Below are positions 35,126-48,521 of a stretch of DNA of 64,000 bases, piece after piece. A program made the translations under genes and the position numbers. Each line of letters starts with the position of its first letter. Position 1 is the stretch's first letter. The stretch is from Lonicera japonica (lineage: Eukaryota > Streptophyta > Magnoliopsida > Dipsacales > Caprifoliaceae). Location of the stretch: NCBI GenBank assembly GCA_021464415.1, contig CM038471.1, positions 27,935,234 through 27,999,233 on the forward strand. Reading direction: 5' to 3'. The notes beneath the pieces were generated by a model, which was given only the letters and a program-made list of their open reading frames with translations, was not told the DNA's origin and did not search any database.

Positions 35126-38080
35126 CATAGTTAATAATAGAGTTTTGCATATTAAAGAAAGACAAATTATCAATTGCGGATATAACACTACTCCTACACA
35201 ACCCTCTGCAAAATTTTCCGGGTGATTTAGTTACGGTTAATTGTGGTAATGCTTTCTAGAGTAATTAGCTGTTAGTAAAACCTAAATATTTTTGATAGGC
35301 TATAACAAGTTTTGAGGTGCATGGATCCCATTGTCCATACTATAAATGCTTTTGAGATCAATCTAATTATAAATTAAAGTACACTCGCTAGTAATTTTTT
35401 GGAATGTTTGTCATACTGCTTTATTACAAAATTTTCTGTTAAATGGGTATGTTTATTACCAAATTCTGGATGAAATTGATGGTTGTGCTGAATAAAAATG
35501 TTGTTTATGTTCCTTCTTTGTTTTCTATGAAGATTAAGTAATTTGATTAACAACATTTAAAATTGAAATTTTAAAAATGCAAAGATAGGTTCTACTTATA
35601 TTTTGTTAGTGCGGCAAGTTTTATTTTATTGACAGTTGGAATACTATGCTCACGTAATATTTCGTGGGAAGTAATTATTTGTCGGTTAACCTTCCAGATT
35701 TAGTAATTGGTAAATATGTGAATATGATTTTGATATTGGGATAATTGTGGAGAACGTTTAAACCTAGTTTCCTGTGAGATAGATGGTAAATTAATTTTTT
35801 GTTTGTTAAGTACTAAAGTTGTACTAATTTTGAGTTTGGTTTTACTGCTCCCACAATATCTATGGAAAGAAAACTTTAGTTGAAGCCAATGGATTTAATG
35901 ATTTTAGCCCATAGAGCATACGGTAGCATTTTTATGCTTCTTATACTTGTTTCATTGTTGAATAGACAAGGGGTTCTTGATTTACTCGCAGAAAGGGCAA
36001 GTGTTTGGCCATGGGAGAGTATGGCAATATGGAAGTAATTAAGGTGCATACTCTAACTTAAGGGTCTAATTGTTTCAAGTTGAGGTCCGGTAAGATAAAT
36101 TACTTTAAATTATAGGATGCTTCGCTTGGACGTACATTCTGATAGTATTTATCTTCATGCTAATTTGTAATTTTGGACACAGTTATGGAATGTTGAACGG
36201 TAGAATTTAGCAAGATTTAGCGAGATTTTGTTAGCAACGATATTTTTACACCTTTGTCGTTCTTTGAGTTAATCAAGATTCTAATTAAATTGTTTGATGA
36301 CAAAATTAATGTATATCATGCCACATTTTTCTTATTTATTTTTTAGTAAATTAGCTACAATTTTACTTGTCTAGGATGGTAGGTCGTACTAATATTTTTG
36401 TAGGTCATGACCTACTATATCATATTTATTATGTGCTTAGCGTTTTCGGTGAGTTTACGGGGGTAAGGTACTACTTGCCACCACTTTGTCAAGGATCTAT
36501 TATTTTGTCTCGGGAAGTATATTGAACTATTTGTCTTGCCACGTAGTGAAATTTGATTTATTTATATAAGGTATAATTGTATTAATTTTGTGTTGCATCA
36601 TGGATATAATTGGGTGAAACATAAGCAACTCATACCAATAGATATATATTGACCCAAGTTGTCACCATGCTTCTTGAATACATTCTCTTTATGAACGTAG
36701 CCAAACGCTTTGAAGGATTAATATGCTTCGTTGCTCGGGTCAAGAAATTTCTCTGGCCATAGGTTTTGTAATAGTTGTATTTAGTTTTGTAAATTTACTC
36801 TTGTAAATAAAGTTTCTACATTAACATCATAGGTTCGATAGTCAAGTTAATTGGACTTTTGTTTTGTAATTGGACTTTTGTTTTGTAATTGGACTTTTGT
36901 AAATAAAGTTTGAGCAAGAGTTTTAAAAGTCTAATATGGCTTTAAAAATTTCTCCCCCATTAGTTCGACAATCAAGTGCGCGTGCATTAATTTGGGTACA
37001 TGGGTCTAAAAATTAGGAGTTAGCAGTTTCGTATCATAGGGGAAAGCTAGCCAAAAGTGCGCCAACAGGGACGTTGGGCCCTATAAGGGGTGAATGTAAC
37101 GAACCTAGTGTTGTGGGCGGGTTACTATAAATGGCTAGATTGGCTGTAGTAGGTGTTGGCATGGTACACTATCCTAAGTGAGAGGCAAACTGATGTGCTA
37201 TATATGTGTGGACAGTACTAGTCCTTCAATTCTTAGAAAAAGGCCTTTGGGAATTGAGAAAAGTAAAGCCCCGTGAGTTTAGGCCGAAAACAACCAATAT
37301 CATACGTAGCCGGCTGGACCAAGATGTTCAAGAAGATTGTAATCTAGCATCAGTTTAATTTCACTCAACATTAAGTAAGGGCGATTTTAAATGCAGAACT
37401 AATATCCTATTGAAAATGAACATTGTTAATGAATAATATTGTCGTTAACATCCACAAAAATTCAATAACACTTTAAAAGGTTGGAAACTAAGAGAAAAGT
37501 TCCCTAGAATTTGTTTTCCTTGAAAAAACAGTAATAAAAAACAAGAAGCTGAAACATTAGTGAACGGTAAATTTGGCATAAGTTACAATTATTGTGTATA
37601 TATATATTTTCTAGTTAATGCAGCCATTATTATAATACGTTTTTCAATCTTCATCTTTGGCATCATGTTGTAAAAGTCCTTTTCTTTTAACATTATGTTA
37701 TTTCCATCATCTTAACCTTAGTTCACTTCATGACAAGCTATCCAAATTTAACTAAGCTCTCAAGTGAACTAAGGTTAGTATTTGACAAAAGAATATAGCT
37801 CCCTCTCCGTTAATTTCTTCTACACAAAAGAAAATATTTTGATTTTTTAAAAAAGAAAGTAAAATGAAAAGGAGTTTATTACTGAGATTGTATTTGACAT
37901 TTGGTATTAGTATTATTTTTTTTAATTGGTGAATTCATTGGGTGGTCCTACAATGAATCAATTTCTTACATATGTACATAAAGTCTAGTCTTGCAGCAAT
38001 ATGAGTTTCTATCAATTGAGAATGAGAGAGAAGAATGGTATTTCTGATTATTAATCTAATATAAAGGCGAACCCTGTTTA
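35126..38080. other. intergenic DNA
   Basis: AT-rich with no supported gene. It holds a 19-bp triplication at 36849-36903. 36900-37330 is somewhat GC-richer and may be old repeat sequence, but no family is recognised. Confidence 0.5.
36849..36903. repeat. 19-bp triplication
   Basis: TTGGACTTTTGTTTTGTAA starts at 36851 and 36870, and a partial third copy starts at 36889. Confidence 0.85.
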
Positions 38081-38104
38081 TGGTTATGTACACATGAGAA
38101 TAGT

Positions 38105-39115
38105 GTGTGGATAGGACCTTCCCTGGTGAAGTCGATCATGTCAATTACAACACCTAAACAAGGCATACACCGGCATGGCACTTATGAATTAAGCTTTACT
38201 AACAAAGATATGTACAGCGTAGAAACACAATATAATGATGCCCTAATGATAATGGTAAATATCAACACGTTTGATGTTACACGGGTCCTCATAGATCCAG
38301 GAAGCTTCTCAAAGATTATTTGCTATAGCTTGTTCAAGGAGTTGCACCTACCAATTTCTCAGGTCAAGAATGCTGATATGCATGTGTACAATTTCAGTGG
38401 TGAGGTTTTCTAGCCGATAGCAATCGCAGATGTTCTTGTTCACATCGGCCTGGTCAAAAAGATAGTAGAATTCATTGTACCGAACATTGATTCACCTTAT
38501 AATGCAATCTTGGGAAGAACTTGGCTAGGGCAAATGCAAGCAGTGGCATCCCCTATAATCAAAAGCTGAAACTGCCCCCAAGCGTGTATTGTAGAAATCA
38601 TAGGCAAACAAGAAGATTTAATATATTGCTTTAGGTTGGCCATGCAGAGCACTCTAGCCGAACAAAAGCCAGCAGATCAGCTGGAGAAGATTCGGGCCGG
38701 AGGCAATTTAGCTGACGCCAATCAGCAAAATCAAGGAAAGAGATCAAGAGGGAGCTCTGGCAGATATGCCTAAAACTTCTTAGGCAAAAGGTAAGGCAAT
38801 GAATTGTTAGCAACCATAGAACGTCCATCCTATAGATTTGGGGCAAGAGGGTGTCCAAAACAAAAAGTCTTTGAAAACTTAATTCAAGTCCCTGTGGTGG
38901 AAGGTGAGAATTCAAGGAGAGGTTCTTCTTGGCATGTAGTTAATTAAATAAGAATGAAAGGGAACAAATGGTACGTGGTGTTTTTGAAGAAAAATATAGA
39001 TGTGTTTGCATAGCAATCTTATAACATACCTGACATAGACGACGAGGTAATGTGCCACATGTTACACATCGGACCTAGTTTCAGGCCGATAAAACAAAAG
39101 CCGAGGAGGTAAGTG
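38105..39115 (+). pseudogene. decayed Ty3/gypsy protease-to-RT linker fragment
   Basis: The 38105-38413 frame contains YNDALMIM and RVLIDPGSFSKII, matching the gypsy protease active-site region, where the usual residue after the catalytic Asp is Thr or Ser and here is Pro. A stop at 38411-38413 is followed in frame by VEFIVPNIDSPYNAILGRTWL, the usual continuation of such proteases. Further on, near 38990-39110, broken frames encode KKNIDVFA, a PDIDDEV-like stretch and FRPIKQKPRR, the linker before reverse transcriptase. The RT and integrase are absent. It differs from A, B and D and is closer in style to Tat-type elements such as F. Confidence 0.6.
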
Positions 39116-41686
39116 ATTAAGCCAAAATATGCATTTTATTATGTATTTAGATAGTTCAAAGTGCTAGTTTTGAATGTATGGACATTACCATGCAATTAGT
39201 TCAGGTTTATCCCAAGAAATTATTTTTAAACCTTTTTAGATTGGGACTTTACTCCATGCTTACCATGGGATAGGTCTGAAAATTATGAAAACACTATTCT
39301 ATTTTTTTAAACTAATATTATGAATATGTAAGCACTTGATTCATGTACAAATTGCAGTTATTAATAAATTTTGATTTCATGTTTGGATGAATATAGTATG
39401 TACTCAACTTCTTCCTCAAAAGTAGTTAATACTTTTAGCACAACAAAAATTATTAGAATTGATCATTCAGTTTATTTGATTGCAGGTTGAACCACACAAA
39501 AATAAGGCATGCAGGGAAGCTCTCTCTTCAAAATACTAAATGTAGATATCAATCTGTCTGTATATTATTTATTTTTATTTTTTTATCAATTTCTTAAGTG
39601 TAGGCATATGCAATTGAATGTTAACCTTTTTCATATTCTTTTTTTTTTTTACACTGTTTATAATAATCCATCCATGGATCACGTGGTTTGCACACTAATA
39701 TATATATATATATTTATATACGTAAAATGCCTTCTTCCCATATAATCTTGCCACGTGTCCAGTATAATTGTGTTAATTAATATAATTGTCTCGCATTCCG
39801 CTTCTTTCCATATATCATTATATATCTATTCATGCTCATCATCATGAGTTAAAAACACCATTTATGCTAATTAATTATCATAAATGTCTTCTTCTCCCTA
39901 ATCACGCCCATTTTTTCTTCTCATTTACTTGCGTTTTCTTTTTCTACCTTTTGCTCATTGTTCCTAAAATGCCTCCCTCTATTAATAACCAATTTTCTCC
40001 ACCCACTCTTCTCTCTACCTAATAAATGGTCGAGTTGTTCATTTTCATAACCTATTACGACTCTCTAATTTCCCCTGTTAAAAATTAAAATTTATTTCTT
40101 CATAGGTTATGTCTTACTATTCATGTATATATATATATTATTTTTTTCTTTTTGAAATCTAATGTTTATTAGGATTTGTTTGATAACAACATAAAAAAGG
40201 AAAATAAAAATATTTAATTTGATAAGTTGGAAAACAAGTTGCAGCATATAATAAGATGATCTCCATTTCATGTTCATTTTATGAGTAGATGTCTTTCATC
40301 ATTCATAATTTTTTGTGAAAAAATTTTCTTCCTCAACTACTAAAGAACATTTCTCCATGGAAAAAACCACAAAATAAGAAATCTCATTATATATCTCAAA
40401 CTTATTTTACAATTTTTCACAAAAATCAACTGTGTTTATTTTTCTTTTCCATTTTGTTCTCAAATGGATCCATTGTCAGATACATACCAGCGAAAAGACG
40501 AAAATAAGGGCGGATTCAGTATTTTATGATGGGGTGGGTTAATATTAAGATAAAATTTTACATCTTTTTATATTACAATCTTAAGAAACAATTTTTTCAA
40601 TCAGCAATTATACCAAGATCTAAGGCCAATAAAATTTAAAAATATTAACAAGTATCTTTTGGATCAGGCTTTAACCTTTGTAGGCCTATGTAGTCGGCCC
40701 ATAACTTGAAGCCCATAACGATGTAAAAAGCCTATAATTGGCCACTAAGAATACCTTAACCGGCCGAACAAGTCCACGATGTATTTGCACTATGATTCGC
40801 CATTAACTAGTTCCGTGCAACTCTGATAAGTGCAAAAAAACATGGCTGGCTAATTTGCCCTCATATAAGCACACAAACGTTTGCTTCAATTCGATTAGTG
40901 TGTTAAAACACACCAATAAATAATACTCCGTAATAAATTTCAAATTAATATGAATAGATGTAAAACTTTATATCGATCAGAATGAAAGCTCTCAAAATGT
41001 ATAAACCTATTTAAGTATGTATTTGTTATCTTATGGGTGTACATTAGTATGTATATACACACATATATTGTATTCGACCAAATTGAGGTGAGTTTTAATT
41101 GAAAAACTCGAATTTGTCCCCGTTTCACCACTTTATTAAGGCCGTGTTGAGTTAATTTATCATCACTAATTATTCACTAATATATACGAAAATTAATATA
41201 TCTCATTATTATTGCAATGGCATTATATATTTTTTAATGTCATTGTAAAAAATTAAACATTTTCAGAGAATGAAGGGGTGGGTCATTAGCCATCAGTATT
41301 CGTTCACCATATATATAACAACATTACATATTTTCAAATTTTAATTGTAAATATATGGTATCATTGATAGTAACATTAGTTTACAAAAGTAATATATATA
41401 TATATATATTTAAATAAAATAAAATAAACTATTTAAGTTTGTAAAAGATTAAATAAAAACATATATCTTTTTATATTTTTAAACTAAAAGAAGAATTAAG
41501 TTGGAACATTAAATAAGTAATATATATTTTTTATATTTTTAAACTAAAGCTCATATATATTTAACATTAATTTTGAACACAAATTAAATAAAATGCACTT
41601 ACAATTGGATTTTTTTTATAACATCTATGTGAAAAGTCAAATTCCATCTTATTATAAAGTTTTTTTATTTCTTTATTATTATTAAT
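39116..41686. other. AT-rich intergenic DNA
   Basis: No gene supported. It holds TA microsatellites at 39698-39713 and 41392-41409 and the dispersed repeat at 40780-40915. Confidence 0.55.
40780..40915 (+). repeat. dispersed repeat shared with 11160-11290
   Basis: Same orientation as the copy at 11160, with about one difference every eight to ten bases by eye. Confidence 0.75.
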
Positions 41687-43436
41687 TGATAAACGCTTAA
41701 TATTGTCATTCATACGCTCATTTTCGGAGTTGTTTGACGCGTTTATTTCTCTAAAACTACTCGGTTTGCCAACTTATTTCGCGATTAGTCTCGTAGCACT
41801 TTTGTATTTAACAATGCTTGGAAAGGCACATTTTGTATTTATTTTGGTGTCTTTAGATTTCAAAAAATATTGTATTTAATACAATATATAGTGGAATTTT
41901 CCATGGACAAAAGGAATCCAAGAAAGTGGAAGTCTCCATGTGATTAAAGAAAGAAAGTCTCCTTGTCCATGTGATTAAAGAGCATCCAAGATAGTGGAAT
42001 TCTCCATGTCCATGTGATTAAAGAAAGAAAGTGGAATTGTCCATGTGATTAGAGAGCATCCAAGATAGTGAAATTCTCCACCAAAAATAAAAAAAGCATT
42101 GTTTATTTTTGGCATCCAACACAACTCTCCTATTTATAGTCTTCTTTGTTGCTTTGGAGAGGAGTCTTATTTTTTATTTCTCATTTCTCAATTTATAGAG
42201 AGCTTGTAATATTTTTTTCTAGAGAGAGAAATGGAGTTCACTTTTATAATTCTTGTCTCTACATTTATTATGGAGTAAATTTCTTTGCTAAGGCTAAAAG
42301 ATGAAATGTGCAATGCATTAATTATGTAAGTTCAATTATCATTCCATTGTTAGTATTGTTAAATACTTTTTGAATCCTTCATCTTCTCCATTTTTTCAAC
42401 CATTCATAAGCTAGTAAGATAATTTTCATATGATGATTTGACTTTGTATGCCTTGTATACATAGATCTCAAGCATTAATGAAGAGATGATACACTTGTGT
42501 ATTTCTTACTAGCCTATGTCCATTCTTTCTTTGAATGAGATACTTTTCATTGTCAAGCATGATTAGTTTTTGAATATTCATGGAAATACCATAAATTTGA
42601 GATTTTAATCTTTAAATACTTTAATGATATGTTGAGTGCTTTCTACACTTTATGTGATTTTAAGACTCATCATTTTCTTAGTTAAAGTGTTGCCAAAGAG
42701 GATCTTTTAAATTTATGTCATAACCAACTTCATTAATCATTTTAAGGATTCAATTTATATTTATCAAATAAGTCTATCTAGGACATTTTGACCTCCACCT
42801 AGACCTCCCAATCTTAAACAAATGAAATGTTATGATTTATCGAGCTAAACTCCTTGTAGTTGGCCATTTTCATAATCAAGTCATTTGCCTATGGGAAACT
42901 AACAATGAGTTCTTAAATGCCTAGTTTAAATTTATGCATTTTCTTTTTGTGTATTTTAAGTTTGAATCTTGGTTGACATTATATGGGAATGGGTTGCACT
43001 TGCTTCACACCCTTTGTCACAAGATAAAAATGAGAGATAAACTTGTGTTGATATTTGTTTACACCCTTTCTTTATATGGCATTTATATGGGAATGGGTTG
43101 CTTTTGCTCCACACCCTTTTGCTTAGAAATGAGTAAAATATTCAACACTTAGGAATTGCATTGAGAACTTTGAATGAGGTTGATTTTACTTAACTTTGCA
43201 AAACAAATGAATTCTATAATGCCTTAGCCTTTTCTCATCTATTGTTATATCATGTTAATTTTTATTGCAATACTTTAAAATCAACCAATTAAATTCCCTT
43301 ACCAAAAATCTTGGACTCGTAATCACCACATCATCTTTTCGACTATCCTTGTGGTTCGACACTTGGACTTACCAAGTATTATAACTTGACAACCTGCACT
43401 TGGGTACCTAAGCACGGAAGTATTTTCGGCACGTCA
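41687..43436 (+). repeat. 5' LTR of element D
   Basis: Colinear with the A LTRs but about 30 bp longer, with extra copies of the CCATGTGATTAAAGA phrase at about 41900-42070 upstream of the TATA-like TATTTATAG near 42130. Confidence 0.92.
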
Positions 43437-43442
43437 AGTTTT

Positions 43443-43460
43443 TGGCGCCGTTGCCGGGGA
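43443..43460 (+). other. primer-binding site of element D
   Basis: TGGCGCCGTTGCCGGGGA is an exact complement of the plant tRNA-Asp 3' end. The intron-like segment at 43505-43564 (GTAAGT ... TTTTTTAG) follows before gag. Confidence 0.88.
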
Positions 43461-43564
43461 TACGGCGAAAGACGGATTACGGATTTTGTACAAAAATTCA
43501 CTTTGTAAGTATTCTCTCCCTTTGTAAATTATTTTTCCTACTTATTATTATTTTTTTTTTTTAG

Positions 43565-46500
43565 GTGAAAAATTTTATTCGAGATCACCCTTCCGAGCTT
43601 ATCCCGAAAATTTGTACATTGATCTTCGCATAAGTCCACCAAGAGGCCAACCACTACCAAGGCATCCTACTCCTTCCGAAATGGATAATGATGACAATGA
43701 GTCAAATACCGGAGAGAACAATAATCATCCTAAACCGGTCCGCACAATGCGAGATTATCTTCAACCTCCTTGAGGTACTTCAAATTCTTGCATTGCCATT
43801 CCTACGGGTCAAGCCGGAACATTCACTCTCAGACCAGGTATGTTGCAACATATACCATCATTTCATGGTATGGATTCCGAAAACCCTTATTTGCACTTAA
43901 AAGATTTTGAGGAAGTTTGCTCTATCTTTATAGAAGCTAACACAAATGAAGAAGTAATGAGGTTGAAAATTTTTCCATTCTCTTTAAAAGATAAAGGAAA
44001 AATATGGCTAAATTATTTACGTCCCAACTCCATTCGAACTTGGCAAGAATTACAAACCGAATTTTTAAAAAAATTCTTTCCCGTTCATCGAACTAATGCT
44101 TTGAGAAAGCAAATTTCAAATTTTTCTCCCAAAGAAAATGAAAGCTTTTACAAATGTTGGGAAAGATACAAAGAGTTTTTGAATTCTTGCCCCCATCATG
44201 GACATGAGACATGGAGTATTGTTAGCTATTTTTATGAATCACTAACTCCCGCCATGCGCACGTTTGTGGAAACGATGTGTAATGGAAATTTTTTAAGCAA
44301 AAGTCCGGAAGATGCTTTGTTGTACTTTGACGAAGTAGCCGAGGGTGCCCAAAATTGGAACACTTACACAGATGAGGGTAAGGGTAAAGTTTTCGAGAGA
44401 GGGGGGTTGTACCAATTGTCCAAAAGTGATGACATTGAGTTGAAATTCATTCAATTGTCAAAAAAGATTGAAGCCATGGAGTCTAGTAAAATGAGGGAAA
44501 GTAGTGTGGGCGCTAGCACCGTTTGTATAATTTGTGAGAAGGTGGGGCATTCTACGGAGGAATGTCACACAATCCCAGCCTTCAAAGAGGTTCTCCAAAG
44601 CCCTTCACAAGTGAATGCCATGAACTCGTATCCTAGACCACACAATGATCCATTTTCTCAAAGGTACAATGAAGGGTGGAGGAATCATTCTAACTTTAGT
44701 TGGGGGGAAATCAAAATACTCATCAAAATGCAAATCCAAACTCCTACCAACAAAGGCCACCTCCACCTCAAAACAACTCTTTTGGCCAAACTAACCAAAA
44801 CCCAAATTCAAATTTGGAATCTCTTTTACGGCAATTTATAGATAAGACCAATAGAGAGGTTAGTGATTTGAAAACCCAAATGTCCAAACTCACAACCGCA
44901 TTGTTTACTCAAGAAAAAGGAAAGTTTCCATCCCAACCCTTAGCTAATCCCCGAGGCCAAGCTTTATTGATCAATGAGGGTGAATTGAGTGGCAATGTTG
45001 AGGAGTTGAAATCCGTCACCATCCTTAGGAGTGGGAAAGAAATTGACAAAACTATAGTTCCTAAGGTCAAAAAGCCGGTGGACATAGCTGAGTCAAGTCA
45101 AGTTGAGGAGATCACCTTAGAAGAGAGAATGAGGGAAGAAGAGAAAGTTGGAAAAGAGGATTTAGAGAAAATCAAGAATAACGTCAAAATTCCTTTTCCG
45201 GAGAGGTTATCTTAACCTTTCAAGGAGACCCGAAATGCCGAAGTTCTTGATGTTTTCAAACAAGTGAAAATTATCATTCCATTGCTTGATGCGGTGAAAC
45301 AAATTCCTTCTTATGCAAAATTTTTAAAAGATTTATGCACCACTAAGCGGCGATTGAATGTTAAAAAGAAGGCATTTATGGCAGAACAAGTGAGTTCAAT
45401 AATGCAAGGCACTCGAATTCCAAAATTCAAAGATCCCGGTTGCCCCACCATTTCTTGTTTGATTGGAAACTTTAGAATCAAAAATGCATTGCTTGATCTG
45501 GGGGCGAGTGTTAATGTTTTGCCATTTTCGGTCTACCAACAATTGGGTTTAGGAGAGTTGAATCCCACGAAAGTCACGATCCAATTGGTGGATCAATCGA
45601 TCAAAATTCTAAGGGGAATTGTAGAGGATGTGCTAATTCAAATTGATAAATTCTATTTTCCTGTGGATTTCATAGTTCTTGACATGCAACCGGTATCCAA
45701 TCCCGGAAATGAGATTTCTGTAATTTTGGGAAGACCCTTTCTTGCAACATCAAATGCTATCATCAATTGCAAGAATGGAATTGTAAAATTGGCCTTTGGA
45801 AATATGACTCTTGAGCTCAACGTGTTTTCAATAAGTAACAAATAAGATGATTTTGATGATGAAATTGAACATGTAAACATGATAGAGTCACTAGTACAAG
45901 ACCATTTTTCTTTCACTTATGAATCGGAATCATTGGAAGATTTGCTAACCACTCACAATGATCCCGAGGAATGTGTGCATGTGTTTTCTTTGGATGATAG
46001 GAACAAGGAAGAACTCTTGAAGAATGAAGAAAATGCACAAGTGGAACCACCAAATCTTGAAGGAAAAATGGAGCTCAAGCCCCTTCCTAGCAATTTGAAA
46101 TACGCTTTCCTAGGTGCTTTTGAAACTTACCCCGTGGTGATTTCTTCCGAACTCTCAAATGATCAAGAAGAACGGTTGGTAAGTATGCTAAGTAAGTATC
46201 AAAAAGCTTTTGGGTGGAAGTTGGCCGACCTCCAAGGAATTAGTCCATTGATTTGCACTCACAAAATTCACTTAGAGGAAGGTGCAAATCCATCAAGACA
46301 ATTTCAACGCCGGTTAAATCCTCACATGCAAGAAGTAGTAAGAACCAAGGTATTGAAATTGCTTGATGCCAAGATCATCTATCCAATTTCGGATAGCAAA
46401 TGGGTGAGTCCGACCCAAGTTGTACTTAAAAAATCTGGGCTTACAGTAGAAAAAAATGAAAATGATGAGTTAATACCCCAAAGAGTCATCACCAGGTGGC

Positions 46501-48521
46501 GAATGTGCATAGACTACCATAAGTTAAATGAAGTCACTAGAAAGGACCATTTTCCTCTTCCATTTTTAGATCAAACACTTGAAAGAGTGGCGGGTCATGA
46601 GTTATATTCTTTTTTAGACGGATTTTTTGGGTATAACCAAATCGAAATTGATCTTGAGGACCAAGAAAAAACAACCTTCACATGTCCGTTTGGTACTTTT
46701 GCTTATCGAAAAATGCCTTTAGGTTTATGCAATGCACCGGCCACTTTTCAAAGATGTATGTTGAGCATTTTTAGAGATATGGTAGAGAAAACTCTAGAGG
46801 TTTTTATGGACGACTTTACCGTTTACGGTAAATTGTTCGATAATTGTTTGCTCAATGTTGAAAATGTTTTAGCAAGGTGCATCAAGAAGCAACTCGTCCT
46901 AAATTGGGAAAAATGCCACTTCATGGTGACAAAGGGCATAGTGCTGGGCCATGTGGTATCGGGGAAAGGCATTGAAGTGGACAAGGCAAAGATCGAGCTT
47001 ATCTCAAAGCTCCCCACACCCAAGTCCATCAAAGATGTTCGTTCATTTTTGGAGCATGCTGGGTTCTACCGAAGGTTCATTCAAAACTTTAGTGCTATTG
47101 CTAAACCCATGTGCAATTTACTTTTGAAGGATGCCCCGTTTGAATGGACCAAACAATGTGAGGAAGCATTTGTCAAGCTCAAGCACATGCTCACCACTGC
47201 ACCCATCATGCAAACTCCGGATTGGAGTCTTCCTTTTAAGCTTATGTGCGACGCAAGCGATTATGCTGTTGGGGCCGTCGTTGGCCAACGCAAAAATAAG
47301 AAGCCAAGGGTGATCCATTATGCGAGCCGAACTCTCAATGAGGCTCAAAAGAATTACACCACCACCGAGAAGGAACTTTTAGCTATTGTTTTCGCTCTTG
47401 ACAAATTTCGGTCATACCTCATCGGATCTCTAATTGTCATATTTACGGACCATGCTGCACTCAAATATCTTTTCACTAAGAAAGATGCGAAACCAAGGCT
47501 TTAAGATGGATTCTTCTTTTACAAGAATTCAATCTTTTCATTAAAGATAAGAAGGGTGTTGAAAATGTGCTGGCGGATCATCTTTCTCGCCTTTCATTCA
47601 ATGACCACATTGAAGAGAGTGATATCAAAGACTCTTTTCCAAATGAGCAACTATTTGCAATCTCAAGTTTGCCATGGTACGCCGATATCATGAACTATCT
47701 CGTCACCGAAAAAATGCCAAGTCCTTGGAGTGCTCAAGATCGAAGAAAATTCTTGTCCGAAGTCAACCGCTTTTATTGGGATGATCCATACTTGTTCAAG
47801 TATGGGGCGGATCAAATCATTCGATGATGCATTCCCAATGATGAGTTCGAAAGGGTTTTAAGCTCTTGCCACAATGAAGCTTGCGGCGGGCATTTCTCGG
47901 CCAAGAAGACGGCCGCCAAGATTCTACAATGTGGCTTTTATTGGCCAACGATGTTCAAAGACGCCTACGCCTTTTGCAAAGCTTGCTCGAGATGCCAAAT
48001 GTTAGGAGGAATCACAAAAAAAAGCATGATGCCTCTCAACCCGATCCTTGTAGTTGAAATTTTTGATTGTTGAGGCATTGATTTCATGGGACCTTTCCCA
48101 TCCTCTTTTGGTAATCTCTATATTCTTCTTGTGGTTGATTATGTTTCCAAATGGGTGGAGGCCATAGCTTGCAAAACAAATGATCACAAAGTTGTAATCC
48201 GATTTTTAAAAGATAACATTCTTACAAGATTTGGCACCCCAAAGGCAATTATAAGTGATGGAGGCTCATATTTTTGCAACAAACCCTTTGAATCATTAAT
48301 GCAAAAATATGGTGTGAACCATAAGGTCTCCCTCGCTTATCACCCTCAAACAAACGGACAAGCCGAGCTTGCTAACCGAGAGATAAAACAAATTTTAGAA
48401 AAAATGGTAAATCCGAATTGCAAAGATTGGTCAATGAGACTAAACGATGCTCTTTGGGCCTACCGAACCGCTTTTAAAACAACTCTCGGGATGTCTCCAT
48501 ATCGCATTGTGTATGGCAATC
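43565..48521 (+). pseudogene. gag-pol: gag-pol of element D, truncated in integrase
   Basis: Same domain order as A and B: gag, zinc knuckle CIICEKVGHSTEEC, protease LLDLGASVNVLP, reverse transcriptase with FMDDF (near 46807), intact RNase H junction (the region deleted in A), integrase zinc finger and core with IDFMGPF, SDGGSYF and [10 protein letters not shown]. Breaks: loss of one base near 43604 that removes the gag ATG, TGA at 43771, a one-base loss in the G run near 44704, TAA at 45213, TAA at 45843, a one-base loss near 47501, TGA at 47825 and TGA at 48071. The RT motif reads FLDGFFGYNQI in place of the usual GFSGYNQI. The frame ends a few codons after the YRIVYG block because F is inserted there. 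Confidence 0.92.

Larger units (their letters stand above)
41687..48521 (+). mobile_element. element D: Athila-like element, 3' part displaced by F
   Basis: Begins with a 1750-bp LTR (TGATAAACGC at 41687 to GCACGTCA at 43436) nearly the same as the LTRs of A. A primer-binding site, leader intron, gag and pol follow. The integrase reading frame is cut at about 48521, where the LTR of element F begins. The rest of D, with its 3' LTR and right target-site duplication, should lie beyond the end of the window, on the far side of F. D and A are separate insertions because their stop codons are at different places. Confidence 0.9.
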
